Shown here piece by piece: positions 22,950 through 30,357 of a stretch of DNA of 40,202 bases. This DNA is from Phormidesmis priestleyi ULC007. GTDB lineage: Bacteria > Cyanobacteriota > Cyanobacteriia > Leptolyngbyales > Leptolyngbyaceae. Position 1 is the first letter of the stretch. Each line of letters opens with the position of its first letter. The position numbers and the translations under genes are program-made. The DNA lies in assembly GCF_001895925.1 (NCBI RefSeq), contig NZ_MPPI01000011.1, forward strand, positions 1 through 40,202, in the 5' to 3' direction. The notes under the pieces are model-generated. The model was not told the origin of the DNA and searched no databases. It saw nothing but the letters and a program-made list of their open reading frames with translations.

Positions 22950-22991
22950 TAGTTTACTCTGAGATCAAGATTTTTTCCCTCTCTAAAACCT

Positions 22992-23342
22992 ATGGCAACC
23001 TGGCTTTGTGTAAAACAGTGTGGTGCTTGCTGTCACCTCGACCCAACCGATCGCCCCGATTTAGAAGACTACCTCTCTGCCGCAGAACTTGAGCTTTACC
23101 TCAGCATGGTTGGCGACGATGGCTGGTGTGTAAATTTTGACCAAGACAGCCGAGAGTGCCGCATTTATGAGAAGCGCCCACGCTTTTGCCGGGTGGAAAC
23201 CAAAACTTTTGAAGAAATGTTTGGGGTTGAGCCAGCAGAACTTAATGATTTTGCGATCGACTGCTGCCGTGAGCAGATCGAAGGGGTTTATGGCGATCGC
23301 AGTTTAGAAATGCTGCGCTTCGATCAAGCGGTTGGCATCTAA
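22992..23342 (+). CDS. YkgJ family cysteine-cluster protein (putative metal-chelating)
   Basis: A 116-residue cytoplasmic protein of the YkgJ/CxxCxxCC family, annotated as a zinc- or iron-chelating domain. The expected cysteine pattern is seen: 'CVKQCGACCHLDP' near residues 6-18, then 'WCVNFDQDSRECRIYEKRP' with 'RFCRVE', and a final 'DCCREQI'. About eight cysteines are available to hold a metal cluster. Molecular function in bacteria is not settled. It begins 53 bp after tnpB and lies 64 bp before the Gdt1 pair on the same strand. A link to metal transport (Gdt1 proteins carry manganese or calcium) is an attractive inference from this neighbourhood. Confidence 0.88.
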   Translation: MATWLCVKQCGACCHLDPTDRPDLEDYLSAAELELYLSMVGDDGWCVNFDQDSRECRIYEKRPRFCRVETKTFEEMFGVEPAELNDFAIDCCREQIEGVYGDRSLEMLRFDQAVGI

Positions 23343-23406
23343 AAAACATTGCCAATCGCAGCAAAGTCTAAGATAATGAAAGAAATGTGAAAAGCAGTGT
23401 CCCTTC

Positions 23407-23811
23407 ATGCCACTACCCGAACTTTCTGTATCCGGTCTGCCTGACTCTTCATTAATCGAGTCTGACTTCTCTGATCAGTCTATGGTGCTTGAGATCGAAA
23501 CTCCGTTGAGCGCTGCCCAAGCCCCAACCTGGGACTTTTGGAAAGTGTTTGGCTCCACTTTCGTCACGATCTTCTTGGCAGAACTGGGAGACAAAACTCA
23601 AGTCGCAACGCTGCTGATGAGCGCTCAATCTCAAAATCCCTGGGTGGTGTTTGCGGGTGCGGCATCTGCTTTAGTCGCAACAAGTTTGGTCGGTGTATTA
23701 GTCGGTCGCTGGCTGTCTACCCGTCTTTCACTCAAAACCCTTGAGCGCGCCACAGGAATGCTCTTACTCGTTATTTCAGCCCTGCTGGTTTGGGATGTTG
23801 CACGAATGTAG
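23407..23811 (+). CDS. TMEM165/GDT1 family (UPF0016) transporter, half-size subunit 1
   Basis: A 134-residue membrane protein with one copy of the family signature E-x-G-D-(K/R)-(T/S): 'FLAELGDKTQVATLLMSAQS'. It has a ~40-residue non-conserved N-terminal tail, then three hydrophobic helices (about 50-68, 75-98 and 112-132). GDT1 proteins exchange Mn2+ or Ca2+ for protons; the cyanobacterial homologue protects against manganese excess. Full-size members carry the motif twice; here it is split between this gene and the next (15 bp apart), which presumably form a heterodimer or higher assembly. Cellular place is the plasma or thylakoid membrane. Confidence 0.9.
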   Translation: MPLPELSVSGLPDSSLIESDFSDQSMVLEIETPLSAAQAPTWDFWKVFGSTFVTIFLAELGDKTQVATLLMSAQSQNPWVVFAGAASALVATSLVGVLVGRWLSTRLSLKTLERATGMLLLVISALLVWDVARM

Positions 23812-23826
23812 TCAGGAGTCACAGCG

Positions 23827-24123
23827 ATGGATTGGCATCTTTTAGGGTTGAGTTTTATTACCGTTTTTTTGGCAGAGTTGGGAGATAAAAGCCAGCTTGC
23901 CGCGATCGCCCTGAGTGGCGCAAACGCTAAATTTCCGAGAGCGGTTTTTTTAGGCACGATCGCTGCCCTAATTTTGGCAAGCTTTTTGGGTGTGATTGTG
24001 GGTGAAGGCACCGCTCAAATATTGCCTGCTCAATATGCCAAAGCGATCGCCGCCGCAGGGTTTGCAATCATGGCAGTTCGGCTACTCTGGTTTAGCGCTG
24101 AAGAATCAGAATCGATCGAGTAA
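23827..24123 (+). CDS. TMEM165/GDT1 family (UPF0016) transporter, half-size subunit 2
   Basis: A 98-residue membrane protein with the second signature 'FLAELGDKSQLAAIALSGAN' and three predicted helices (about 5-22, 35-58 and 72-92). It mirrors the preceding gene and lacks its N-terminal tail. AGGAG lies about eight bases before the ATG, within the 15-bp intergenic gap, so both are translated from one message in roughly equal amount. Together they supply the two acidic motifs of a full GDT1 cation/proton exchanger. It converges on gabD, 72 bp between stops. Confidence 0.9.
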   Translation: MDWHLLGLSFITVFLAELGDKSQLAAIALSGANAKFPRAVFLGTIAALILASFLGVIVGEGTAQILPAQYAKAIAAAGFAIMAVRLLWFSAEESESIE

Positions 24124-24195
24124 AAGCCGCCGATTTTCTGCATTTGAGGCGATAGAAAATAGGTGTAGATTCAAAATTATTCATTTTGCACCGTC

Positions 24196-25563
24196 CTATT
24201 TTTCCCAAATTGTTTTGATGTTGACAAACTCATGAATTCCTTCTTTGCCTAGTTCGCGCCCATAGCCCGATCGCTTGATGCCGCCAAACGGCAACCGCAC
24301 GTCAGATTTGACCATGCCGTTGATAAAAACTGACCCCGCTTCGATTTCTTCAATGAAGCGATCGCGCTCTTGTTGATTGGTCGTCCAAGCACTCGCACCC
24401 AAGCCAAACGGGGAATCATTAGCGCGTCGAATCGCGGCATCTATGTCAGGAACTCGAAACAGTAGCGCCACAGGCCCAAAGAATTCTTCGTGTTCTGCTA
24501 GACAGCCAGCCGGAATCTCACTCAAAATTGTTGGCGGATAAAAGTTACCTGGACGATCGGATAAAGGTTCACCGCCGATCAAGACTTTTGCGCCTTGCTG
24601 AACGCTCATTTTGACTTGCTGATCTAAATCTTTAAGAATTCCAGGGGTGGCGAGCGGCCCAATATCGGTGTCTGGCAAGAGAGGGTCGCCAATTTTTAGC
24701 GCACGATATTTTTCGACCAAGCGATCGATAAATTCATCAGCGATCGCGTCTGCCAGAATAAACCGTTTGGCAGCAATGCAAGACTGTCCATTATTAATCA
24801 TCCGCGCGGTCACTGCCGTTGAGATAGCTGTCTCCAAATCTGCACTAGGCATGACAATAAACGGATCGCTGCCACCCAGTTCTAAAACGACTTTTTTAAG
24901 GTGCTTTCCTGCCGTCGAAGCTAAACTGATGCCCGCAGGTTCGCTGCCTGTCAGAGTTGCGGCTTTTACTCGATCGTCTGCCACGATCGCCGCTACTTGG
25001 TCGGCTCCGATCAACAGCGTTTGAAACGTCCCCGTTGGGAAGCCAGCCCGATGCAGAATCTCTTCGATCGCGAGAGCAGACTGGGGCACATTTGAGGCGT
25101 GTTTAAGCAAGCCAACATTTCCTGCCATCAGCGCTGGAGCCGCAAATCGAAACACCTGCCAAAGTGGAAAGTTCCACGGCATGACTGCCAAAATGATTCC
25201 GAGCGGCTGATAGCGAATAAAACTATGACTCGCATCGGTTTGAACAGAAACATCGGCTAAAAGCTGAGGGGCATTTTCAGCATAATAACGACAGACCGAC
25301 GCACATTTTTCGACCTCGGCGATCGCAGCTTTGAGCGGCTTTCCCATTTCTAGCGTCATGGTTTTGCCAAAGCGATCGCGCTCTGCTTCTAAAATCTCAG
25401 CCGCCCGATTCAGCCAACTCGCTTTTTGCTGCATTGGCACCGTTCGATAGTTAAGAAACGTTTGCTGCGCGAGATCGAGCTTGGCTTCAAGATCGCGATC
25501 GCTCAACGGTTCAAACGTTTTCAAAACGTCTCCATTAGCTGGATTTGTAGTGGCGATTCCCAT
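24196..25563 (-). CDS. gabD: Succinate-semialdehyde dehydrogenase (GabD-like aldehyde dehydrogenase)
   Basis: A 455-residue aldehyde dehydrogenase. It is closest by eye to the short NAD(P)-dependent succinate-semialdehyde dehydrogenases, which in cyanobacteria complete the TCA cycle together with 2-oxoglutarate decarboxylase or act in GABA breakdown. Landmarks are 'ILAVMPWNFPLWQVFRFAAP', 'LLKHASNVPQSA', 'TLTGSEPAG', 'VVLELGGSDPF' (general base Glu 228), 'INNGQSCIAAKRF' (nucleophile Cys 262), 'EEFFGPVALLF' and 'LPFGGIKRSGYGRELGKEGI'. AGGAG lies seven bases before the ATG. It is preceded by a DUF2294 gene 31 bp upstream, probably in one operon. Substrate preference is inferred. Confidence 0.9.
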   Translation of the reverse strand: MGIATTNPANGDVLKTFEPLSDRDLEAKLDLAQQTFLNYRTVPMQQKASWLNRAAEILEAERDRFGKTMTLEMGKPLKAAIAEVEKCASVCRYYAENAPQLLADVSVQTDASHSFIRYQPLGIILAVMPWNFPLWQVFRFAAPALMAGNVGLLKHASNVPQSALAIEEILHRAGFPTGTFQTLLIGADQVAAIVADDRVKAATLTGSEPAGISLASTAGKHLKKVVLELGGSDPFIVMPSADLETAISTAVTARMINNGQSCIAAKRFILADAIADEFIDRLVEKYRALKIGDPLLPDTDIGPLATPGILKDLDQQVKMSVQQGAKVLIGGEPLSDRPGNFYPPTILSEIPAGCLAEHEEFFGPVALLFRVPDIDAAIRRANDSPFGLGASAWTTNQQERDRFIEEIEAGSVFINGMVKSDVRLPFGGIKRSGYGRELGKEGIHEFVNIKTIWEK

Positions 25564-25594
25564 AACGACGCTCCTGACGATCTTGAACTAGTAA

Positions 25595-26014
25595 TTATTC
25601 TGTATCTTCTGCACTTGCATCACTCCTAAGTTTGCGAGTCGCTTGAGGCTCACGAAACTGGGGCGTATCGGCTAAAACCGCGATCGTACCCATCCGCCCG
25701 GTTTTAAGGGTGGCATCCGTTAAAACATCAACGACTTCAATTCCAATCACTTCTCGAATCAACTCTGTCAGTTGAGGATTGAAAGCTTTGTCGAGATCGT
25801 CTCGCACTTGTTCTGCCAAATCTTCTTGACCACTTGCAACCAAAACTTGCTCAGTTTTAGTAATAGAATCTTCTAAAACAATAACAACTTTACCATCAAA
25901 AATTTGACACTGAACTCGACTTGGCTGCTGCCCAAGCTGAGTGCGATAGAGGGCTTGAATGCGCTGAGAAAGAGTACGTTCTAGCTGTCCACGGGTTTGG
26001 GTTTCAGAATTCAT
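25595..26014 (-). CDS. DUF2294 domain-containing protein
   Basis: A 139-residue soluble protein of the DUF2294 family, of unknown function. Family features are 'LERTLSQRIQALYRTQLGQQ', the beta strands 'VQCQIFDGKVVIVLEDSITK' and 'EQVLVASGQ', then 'LTELIREVIGIEVVDVLTDA' and the end 'RMGTIAVLAD'. A charged, probably disordered tail follows (about 120-139). It precedes gabD by 31 bp on the same strand. No ribosome binding site is obvious. Confidence 0.82.
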   Translation of the reverse strand: MNSETQTRGQLERTLSQRIQALYRTQLGQQPSRVQCQIFDGKVVIVLEDSITKTEQVLVASGQEDLAEQVRDDLDKAFNPQLTELIREVIGIEVVDVLTDATLKTGRMGTIAVLADTPQFREPQATRKLRSDASAEDTE

Positions 26015-26221
26015 AGTACATTAATCTGAAAATACAGGGTTTTAATAACTAGATAGAAGTTGCTAACTTAGTGCTGTTATTATCGCGATTGCTGAATTTA
26101 GAACAATCCATCTGAGGGCGGGTTTGAAGTCACCAAAGATTAACCAATAAGCTCTACTTTGGACTCAGAAGTCCCTAGTTTGAGTTGAGAGCGTAACTCT
26201 AAATTGGGAGTGATTTAATGT

Positions 26222-26401
26222 TTATCTCGTCTCAATGAGTCCATTGACGATCGCTAGCACGAGGGTTAACAAAATTAATGTCCACAAAACAAATCCAGGG
26301 ATAAAGGTGAGTAGCCCTACTCCTCTCAGAAGCCAAACCAGAGCCGTTAGCCCAATGACTCCCAAAAAGACAACAACCCTTGAGTTAGATGACTTGCTCA
26401 T
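26222..26401 (-). CDS. Small two-helix membrane protein
   Basis: A 59-residue frame read from ATG 26401-26399 to TAA 26224-26222. After a short polar start (MSKSSNSR) it has a hydrophobic helix 'VVVFLGVIGLTALVWLL' (9-25), a Gly/Pro turn (RGVGLLTFIPG) and a second helix 'VLWTLILLTLVLAIVNGLI' (38-56), ending ETR. The clean helix-turn-helix hydrophobic plan, the full HIP1-like core in the last codons, and the absence of any gene on the other strand support it being real. There is no ribosome binding site, which weakens the case. It resembles small membrane proteins found in many cyanobacteria but I cannot name a family. It lies 207 bp upstream of the DUF2294 gene. Confidence 0.62.
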   Translation of the reverse strand: MSKSSNSRVVVFLGVIGLTALVWLLRGVGLLTFIPGFVLWTLILLTLVLAIVNGLIETR

Positions 26402-26630
26402 AGTTTTTCACGCAATAATGCTTGTGTTTCTTGTCTCCTCACCTTTAGCAAATTTCTCTGAATCTTCATCAGAAAACAGCAGATTTTTATGGCAAGGCAT
26501 CAATTATATTGATAACTTAACGTTGGTAGGAGCGCGATCGACGACTCGTTACAATTTTTGTCGTCTACTCTGCCGCACTTATAAAATTGCCTAAATCGCC
26601 CCGTTGACCTTGCTTGAGGAGTGCTAGACC

Positions 26631-27233
26631 ATGATGACTGCATCGACAAAACCCAACCTACTTCAGGAATCTACCGAAATTTCGTTCACCATTCCAGAGA
26701 TTCGTGCTGCTCAACGCGACTCGTTGCTAAACGGTGAAATTCTACTCAAAACTCGCTCTTACACCGCTTGGGGAGGAGCCGTTACTGCCCAAATGTACCT
26801 CCCTGTCTCTCCTGCCCAAGTCTGGCAGCAGTTGACCGATTATCCTCGCTGGACGCTGTTTTTTCCTGACATCACCCGTAGCGAAGTCGTGCATAACGGA
26901 ATCAGTGGCTCTAGTACAGTGCTGAAGCGGCAGGTTAAACGCATTTATCAAAAAGCCAGCAAAGCGTTCTTGTTTCTGACGGCGCAGGTTGAGATTCATC
27001 TTAAAGTTTTAGAAACTCAACATCAGCGCATTCAGTTCTATCTTGAGTCGGGAAGTTTTCGCGATTTCAGCGCTGACTTGCAGTTACAAGCGTGTGGAGA
27101 TGGCACGATTCTCACTTACTCGGTTCAGGCGACTCCGACGATTCCGATTCCGGGAGTGTTGATTGAGCAAGCCATTCAATTTGATTTGCCAACTAATCTT
27201 AAGCAGATGCGGCGAGTCATTTGTGGAAAGTGA
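26631..27233 (+). CDS. SRPBCC superfamily protein (START/Coq10-like lipid-binding fold)
   Basis: A 200-residue protein with a helix-grip (SRPBCC) domain at about residues 40-195. 'MYLPVSPAQVWQQLTDYPRW' followed by TLFFPDI is the classical start of the fold; later strands include 'FLFLTAQVEIHLKVLE', 'RIQFYLESGSFRDF' and the closing amphipathic helix 'LIEQAIQFDLPTNLKQMRR'. Such proteins bind lipids, quinones or other hydrophobic ligands. The N-terminal 40 residues are variable. The substrate is unknown. GAGGAG lies upstream of the ATG. It precedes a PPC-domain gene by 17 bp and may share its transcript. Confidence 0.83.
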   Translation: MMTASTKPNLLQESTEISFTIPEIRAAQRDSLLNGEILLKTRSYTAWGGAVTAQMYLPVSPAQVWQQLTDYPRWTLFFPDITRSEVVHNGISGSSTVLKRQVKRIYQKASKAFLFLTAQVEIHLKVLETQHQRIQFYLESGSFRDFSADLQLQACGDGTILTYSVQATPTIPIPGVLIEQAIQFDLPTNLKQMRRVICGK

Positions 27234-27250
27234 TCAGAGCGATCGTCCTC

Positions 27251-27661
27251 ATGAAAGTCTTTGCTTTGCGACTGAAGCCCGATCAAGATTTGCGCCAAAG
27301 TTTGAAAGAGTTTGCGCTTTCAAATAATATTCAGGCGGGGTTTGTTTTGTCGGCGATCGGCAGTCTTAAACAAGCCGCAATTCGATTTGCTGACCAACCA
27401 AAGAGTCAGATTTTGCCAGGAAAATTTGAAATTCTCTCGCTCAATGGCACCTTATCAGTGAATGGGCTGCACTTGCATATTACGATCGCCGATTCAGTCG
27501 GGAACACGATCGGCGGGCACCTCGACAACGACAGCATTGTCTACACCACTGCTGAAATTGTGATCGGAGCCAGTGAAGATTTGATCTTTTTACGATCGTC
27601 CGATCCCCAAACTGGGTTTCTAGAACTCGAAATTCAAGCGGTTAAGCAGCGCGTCGAATAG
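27251..27661 (+). CDS. PPC domain-containing (DUF296) protein
   Basis: A 136-residue protein consisting of a single PPC/DUF296 domain. In plants this domain lies next to AT-hooks in nuclear proteins, and in bacteria it is found alone as a trimer. Typical parts are 'FALRLKPDQDLRQSLKEFAL', 'GFVLSAIGSLKQAAIRFAD', 'FEILSLNGTL', 'HLHITIADSVGNTIGGHL' and 'TTAEIVIG'. The H-x-H pair and G-G-H loop suggest a metal or ligand site. ATG 27251 is preferred to an upstream in-frame ATG (27221), since the domain begins right at 'MKVFALRL'. It overlaps the end of the convergent methyltransferase gene by 20 bp. Confidence 0.86.
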   Translation: MKVFALRLKPDQDLRQSLKEFALSNNIQAGFVLSAIGSLKQAAIRFADQPKSQILPGKFEILSLNGTLSVNGLHLHITIADSVGNTIGGHLDNDSIVYTTAEIVIGASEDLIFLRSSDPQTGFLELEIQAVKQRVE

Positions 27662-28397
27662 CCCGAAATCTCGACCGAGTGTAATCAGCAATCCATCCTT
27701 GACCTTCTTGGAAAAGAGTCGGACGCAGGCGATCGCGAACTTCCTCAACACAAGCCTCCCAATTGTCTGGAGGAAGCGCACAAAGAAATGGTTGGGCAAA
27801 GGTTTCGAGCCACCCAGAGATATCACCCGGAAGCGGCGTTGGACGAGAAAAGAGGACGATCGAATCCACTTCAAAGCCCTGATCTTCTAAAAGAACGCGA
27901 TACTCATCTGCTGTTGGGAAAAACCAGGGATCGTATTCTTGCGGGTTGATGCTGCGATTTTGAAGGGCTGTGTGAAGTGCGTTGCGGATCGTTGCCACAT
28001 TGCCAAACCCACCCATTTCAGCAACAAATCGACCGTTTGGTTTGAGCGATCGATAGACTTTAGCGATCGCTGTTGGTTGATCTTTAACCCAATGCAGAAC
28101 GGCATTGCTAAAGACCGCATCGAACTCCTCAACGAAGGGAAGATTTTCAGCAGTGCAGACTTCAGCTTCGAGTCCGCGCTGACGGGTCGCCTGCACTTGT
28201 TCAGCGCTGGCATCCACTCCCAGGACAAGCCCACCTGCGGCAACCAGTTTTTCTGTCAGCGCTCCGTCTCCACATCCGAGATCAAGAATTCTCTCGCCAG
28301 GAACCAATTGCAGTAAATCGAGCAGCGGTTCGCCAAGGTCAGAGACGAAACGCGCGTTCTTGGCATAACTTTCTGGATTCCAGGTTTGTTGAGTCAT
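27642..28397 (-). CDS. Class I SAM-dependent methyltransferase (Tam-like)
   Basis: A 251-residue methyltransferase. Motif I is 'ERILDLGCGDGALTEKL', the acidic residue after strand 2 is in 'LGVDASAEQV', the post-motif 'AENLPFVEEFDAVFSNAVLH' and WV are typical of the trans-aconitate/SAM methyltransferase group, and 'LKPNGRFVAEMGG' closes the core. The remainder (about 140-250) is a helical cap with 'YRVLLEDQGFEVDS'. The substrate is not evident. It is transcribed leftwards, and its 3' end overlaps the PPC gene by 20 bp. A 75-bp tandem duplication starts 13 bp upstream of its ATG. Confidence 0.87.
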   Translation of the reverse strand: MTQQTWNPESYAKNARFVSDLGEPLLDLLQLVPGERILDLGCGDGALTEKLVAAGGLVLGVDASAEQVQATRQRGLEAEVCTAENLPFVEEFDAVFSNAVLHWVKDQPTAIAKVYRSLKPNGRFVAEMGGFGNVATIRNALHTALQNRSINPQEYDPWFFPTADEYRVLLEDQGFEVDSIVLFSRPTPLPGDISGWLETFAQPFLCALPPDNWEACVEEVRDRLRPTLFQEGQGWIADYTRSRFRAIRRAA

Positions 28398-28409
28398 GAT
28401 CCGATTGGT

Positions 28410-28560
28410 TGTTTAGGCACAGTTGAGCGACGACAAATAGCACTGATACGAAGCGCTAAGACTTTACTCACCCACTCTGACCAATGTTTAGGCACAGTTG
28501 AGCGACGACAAATAGCACTGATACGAAGCGCTAAGACTTTACTCACCCACTCTGACCAAT
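28410..28560. repeat. Two-copy 75-bp tandem repeat
   Basis: A 75-bp unit beginning TGTTTAGGCACAGTTGAGCG and ending …CCACTCTGACCAA occurs twice without a mismatch (28410-28484 and 28485-28559). A third fragment, TAGGCACAGT, follows at about 28564. The unit is absent from the rest of the window. Since 75 is divisible by three the frames through it stay open, but the resulting peptide (CLGTVERRQIALIRSAKTLL…) is not a recognisable protein. It lies between the methyltransferase start and the end of the nuclease gene, a likely sign of recombination or insertion here. Confidence 0.95.
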
Positions 28561-28595
28561 TGCTAGGCACAGTGACCGCTCAAATCCGCAGCTTC

Positions 28596-30281
28596 CTATA
28601 CTCGCAGAGCGTTTTTTCTTCCTAGCTTACCTTTTTTCTTCATATACTCAGCATTTATGATACTCGACTCACTCTTGGTCAGCCAAGCACAATTATCTGG
28701 AAAGAATCCTTCATCCTTATCTATCCTAGAGAACGCCATGCTCTCTTCGGGGGGATTTCCAACATCTCGTAAGAATTGTTTGAAGTCGCGCCATGAATCA
28801 TAAATTTCTAATCTAGGAATATATTCTTTAGACTTAGGGTTGAGTGCGCCATGGATAATCCTACTCCATGCTTTGTAAGCCTTTGTTTTAGTTAGGCTCT
28901 CACCGGGTTTTGCAATTGTCTTAACGTTCACCCGACACTGACTTATTCTCTTCTTTGCCGCAGAGAGACTTATATTCCGAGTCTCAGAAAGATATATCGC
29001 TGCTTTTTCTACACTTTCAAAGCGGATATCGTCAATACAAGTAACTTTTTTGTTTGAGCCACCGCTTACGCCACCAGTAGAAATATTATACCCATTAGGA
29101 ATCAAGGTTCCAAGCTTTTTAATCCACTCCCTTTCTTTCTTTTCCAAGTCTTTTTTGGAAGTACCTCGGTCTATTTGTCGTATTTCAAAAGCATCTGAAC
29201 CATTTTCTCGGAGCGCGTAATGTAATGATTCATTTCCCTTGATATATCCAGCGAAAGCTTGTTCAACATGATATTTCCATCGACGCTCTAGAGTCTGAAT
29301 CGTCAATCCAACATATTGTTTACCGGATTTCTTATGTGTAACTAAATAGATAATACCTTCAGCATAGCCTGGGTTAGGAATACGATCAAAAGCTTCTTCA
29401 GGTGGTATGCCCGCTCTGATCCACCGAGCTATGGTGCGCCTGCTAGCTAGTGGATTTAAACACCTTATTGCTTCCTTAAGATTGGGATACTTAACTCCAA
29501 ATACTATGATCTCGCCAACTTTTCGTGAACCGCGAACATATTCTTTATCAAATATCTTTTCTTCAGATAATCCGGCTTCACGCCTTTTAAGAGATCTCCA
29601 ATAATTCACACCTAATTCCTTACATTTATTCTTGAAAGTAGTTTCGCGTTGACTATCACGGGAACAACTTGGACAATTAGTACCTCTCAAGTGGTTGCTT
29701 GGAGTTTGCCAAAACTCCCCATGTTTTGGACAGAATATTCTTCCTTTTTTGTCTACAGTTAGATACTTAAATTGACTGTAGTCATATTTATTGCCATGAA
29801 CATTTCTAGCTCGTTCAACAAACAAATTATTCAAATCTTCTTTTGATTTAACTTCACCTCTTTCCTGCTGAGAGCCAGCTAACGTAATCGATAAGCATTC
29901 GGGACATCCCGTATGTCCACCTATATGATTTCTAGGTTCTTGCAAAAAGATTATGTTATGCTCTCTACACAAAATGCTTACTTGTTCGCCGCTTTTAGGA
30001 AGCTCGATAAAAAGTGAATAGTCATATCGATTTCCGAAGTGCTTCTGCGATCGGTGGACCAACTCCTCCTTCAATATTTTTTGAGATTCAAAATAGCACT
30101 TACGACATCCAACTCCATTTTTATGATGTCCAGGAGAAATTTCAAACTCACCATGAATAGGGCATATTACCCTTATTTTTAAAGGCGAGTTGACATATTC
30201 TACCGATGAGTAATCGTAGTAATCCCCATGAGCTTGATGAAACTCTGCAATTAACTGCTGTTGTGTCTTTTTGCTGGGCAT
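28596..30281 (-). CDS. Composite nuclease: three Cys/His ribbons, GIY-YIG domain and HNH-associated C-terminal motif
   Basis: A 561-residue protein. Residues 10-206 hold three similar units, each 'hGxxYDYSxhxY…hxCPxHGxh…NHxxGxxCPxC' with four metal ligands: C40/H43/C59/C62, C105/H108/C126/C129 and C184/H187/C203/C206 (like DUF723 repeats of homing-type proteins). Residues ~255-300 look like a helix-turn-helix DNA-binding module. A GIY-YIG nuclease spans 309-402: 'GIIYLVTHKKSGKQYVGLT', Arg 333/334, Glu 383/385 and Asn 399 in 'GYNISTGG'. Residues 465-545 match the end common in phage HNH-type proteins (W..F..FL.D.G.PP..S..RID.D.G..P.NCAWLT). The gene is visibly AT-richer than its neighbours and holds no full GCGATCGC site, so it was probably acquired. 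Function is likely DNA cleavage as a free-standing homing-type or mobile nuclease. Confidence 0.8.
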   Translation of the reverse strand: MPSKKTQQQLIAEFHQAHGDYYDYSSVEYVNSPLKIRVICPIHGEFEISPGHHKNGVGCRKCYFESQKILKEELVHRSQKHFGNRYDYSLFIELPKSGEQVSILCREHNIIFLQEPRNHIGGHTGCPECLSITLAGSQQERGEVKSKEDLNNLFVERARNVHGNKYDYSQFKYLTVDKKGRIFCPKHGEFWQTPSNHLRGTNCPSCSRDSQRETTFKNKCKELGVNYWRSLKRREAGLSEEKIFDKEYVRGSRKVGEIIVFGVKYPNLKEAIRCLNPLASRRTIARWIRAGIPPEEAFDRIPNPGYAEGIIYLVTHKKSGKQYVGLTIQTLERRWKYHVEQAFAGYIKGNESLHYALRENGSDAFEIRQIDRGTSKKDLEKKEREWIKKLGTLIPNGYNISTGGVSGGSNKKVTCIDDIRFESVEKAAIYLSETRNISLSAAKKRISQCRVNVKTIAKPGESLTKTKAYKAWSRIIHGALNPKSKEYIPRLEIYDSWRDFKQFLRDVGNPPEESMAFSRIDKDEGFFPDNCAWLTKSESSIINAEYMKKKGKLGRKNALRV

Positions 30282-30357
30282 TTAGAAAATCATTCAGCTA
30301 CTACGTTCATACAAAAAAGCTCAAAAATCGGTATAACTCATAACCTGAGCAGTACAA

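Larger units (their letters stand above)
21637..22955 (+). mobile_element. TnpB-only IS200/IS605-type element (IS1341-like)
   Basis: One tnpB gene without tnpA is bracketed by a 19-bp perfect hairpin on the left (21637-21685) and an 8-bp hairpin on the right (22922-22949) followed by AGTTTAC. Hairpins near both ends, absence of terminal inverted repeats and of target duplications are features of IS200/IS605 elements. The exact boundaries are inferred: the right edge is set near the end of AGTTTAC and the left at the outer base of the hairpin. With no tnpA, movement would depend on a transposase in trans. Confidence 0.7.

Noticed and set aside
26235-26594. 119-codon plus-strand frame opposite the 59-residue membrane protein
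   Set aside because: No ribosome site or known domain; its first half is the complement of the better-supported minus-strand membrane protein.
28410-28560. CRISPR array
   Set aside because: Only two adjacent identical 75-bp units without spacers; no array elsewhere in the window and no cas genes.
28386-28625. Plus-strand frame with two identical 25-residue units
   Set aside because: The frame is simply the 75-bp DNA repeat kept open because 75 is a multiple of three; there is no ribosome site or domain, and it ends within the nuclease gene.
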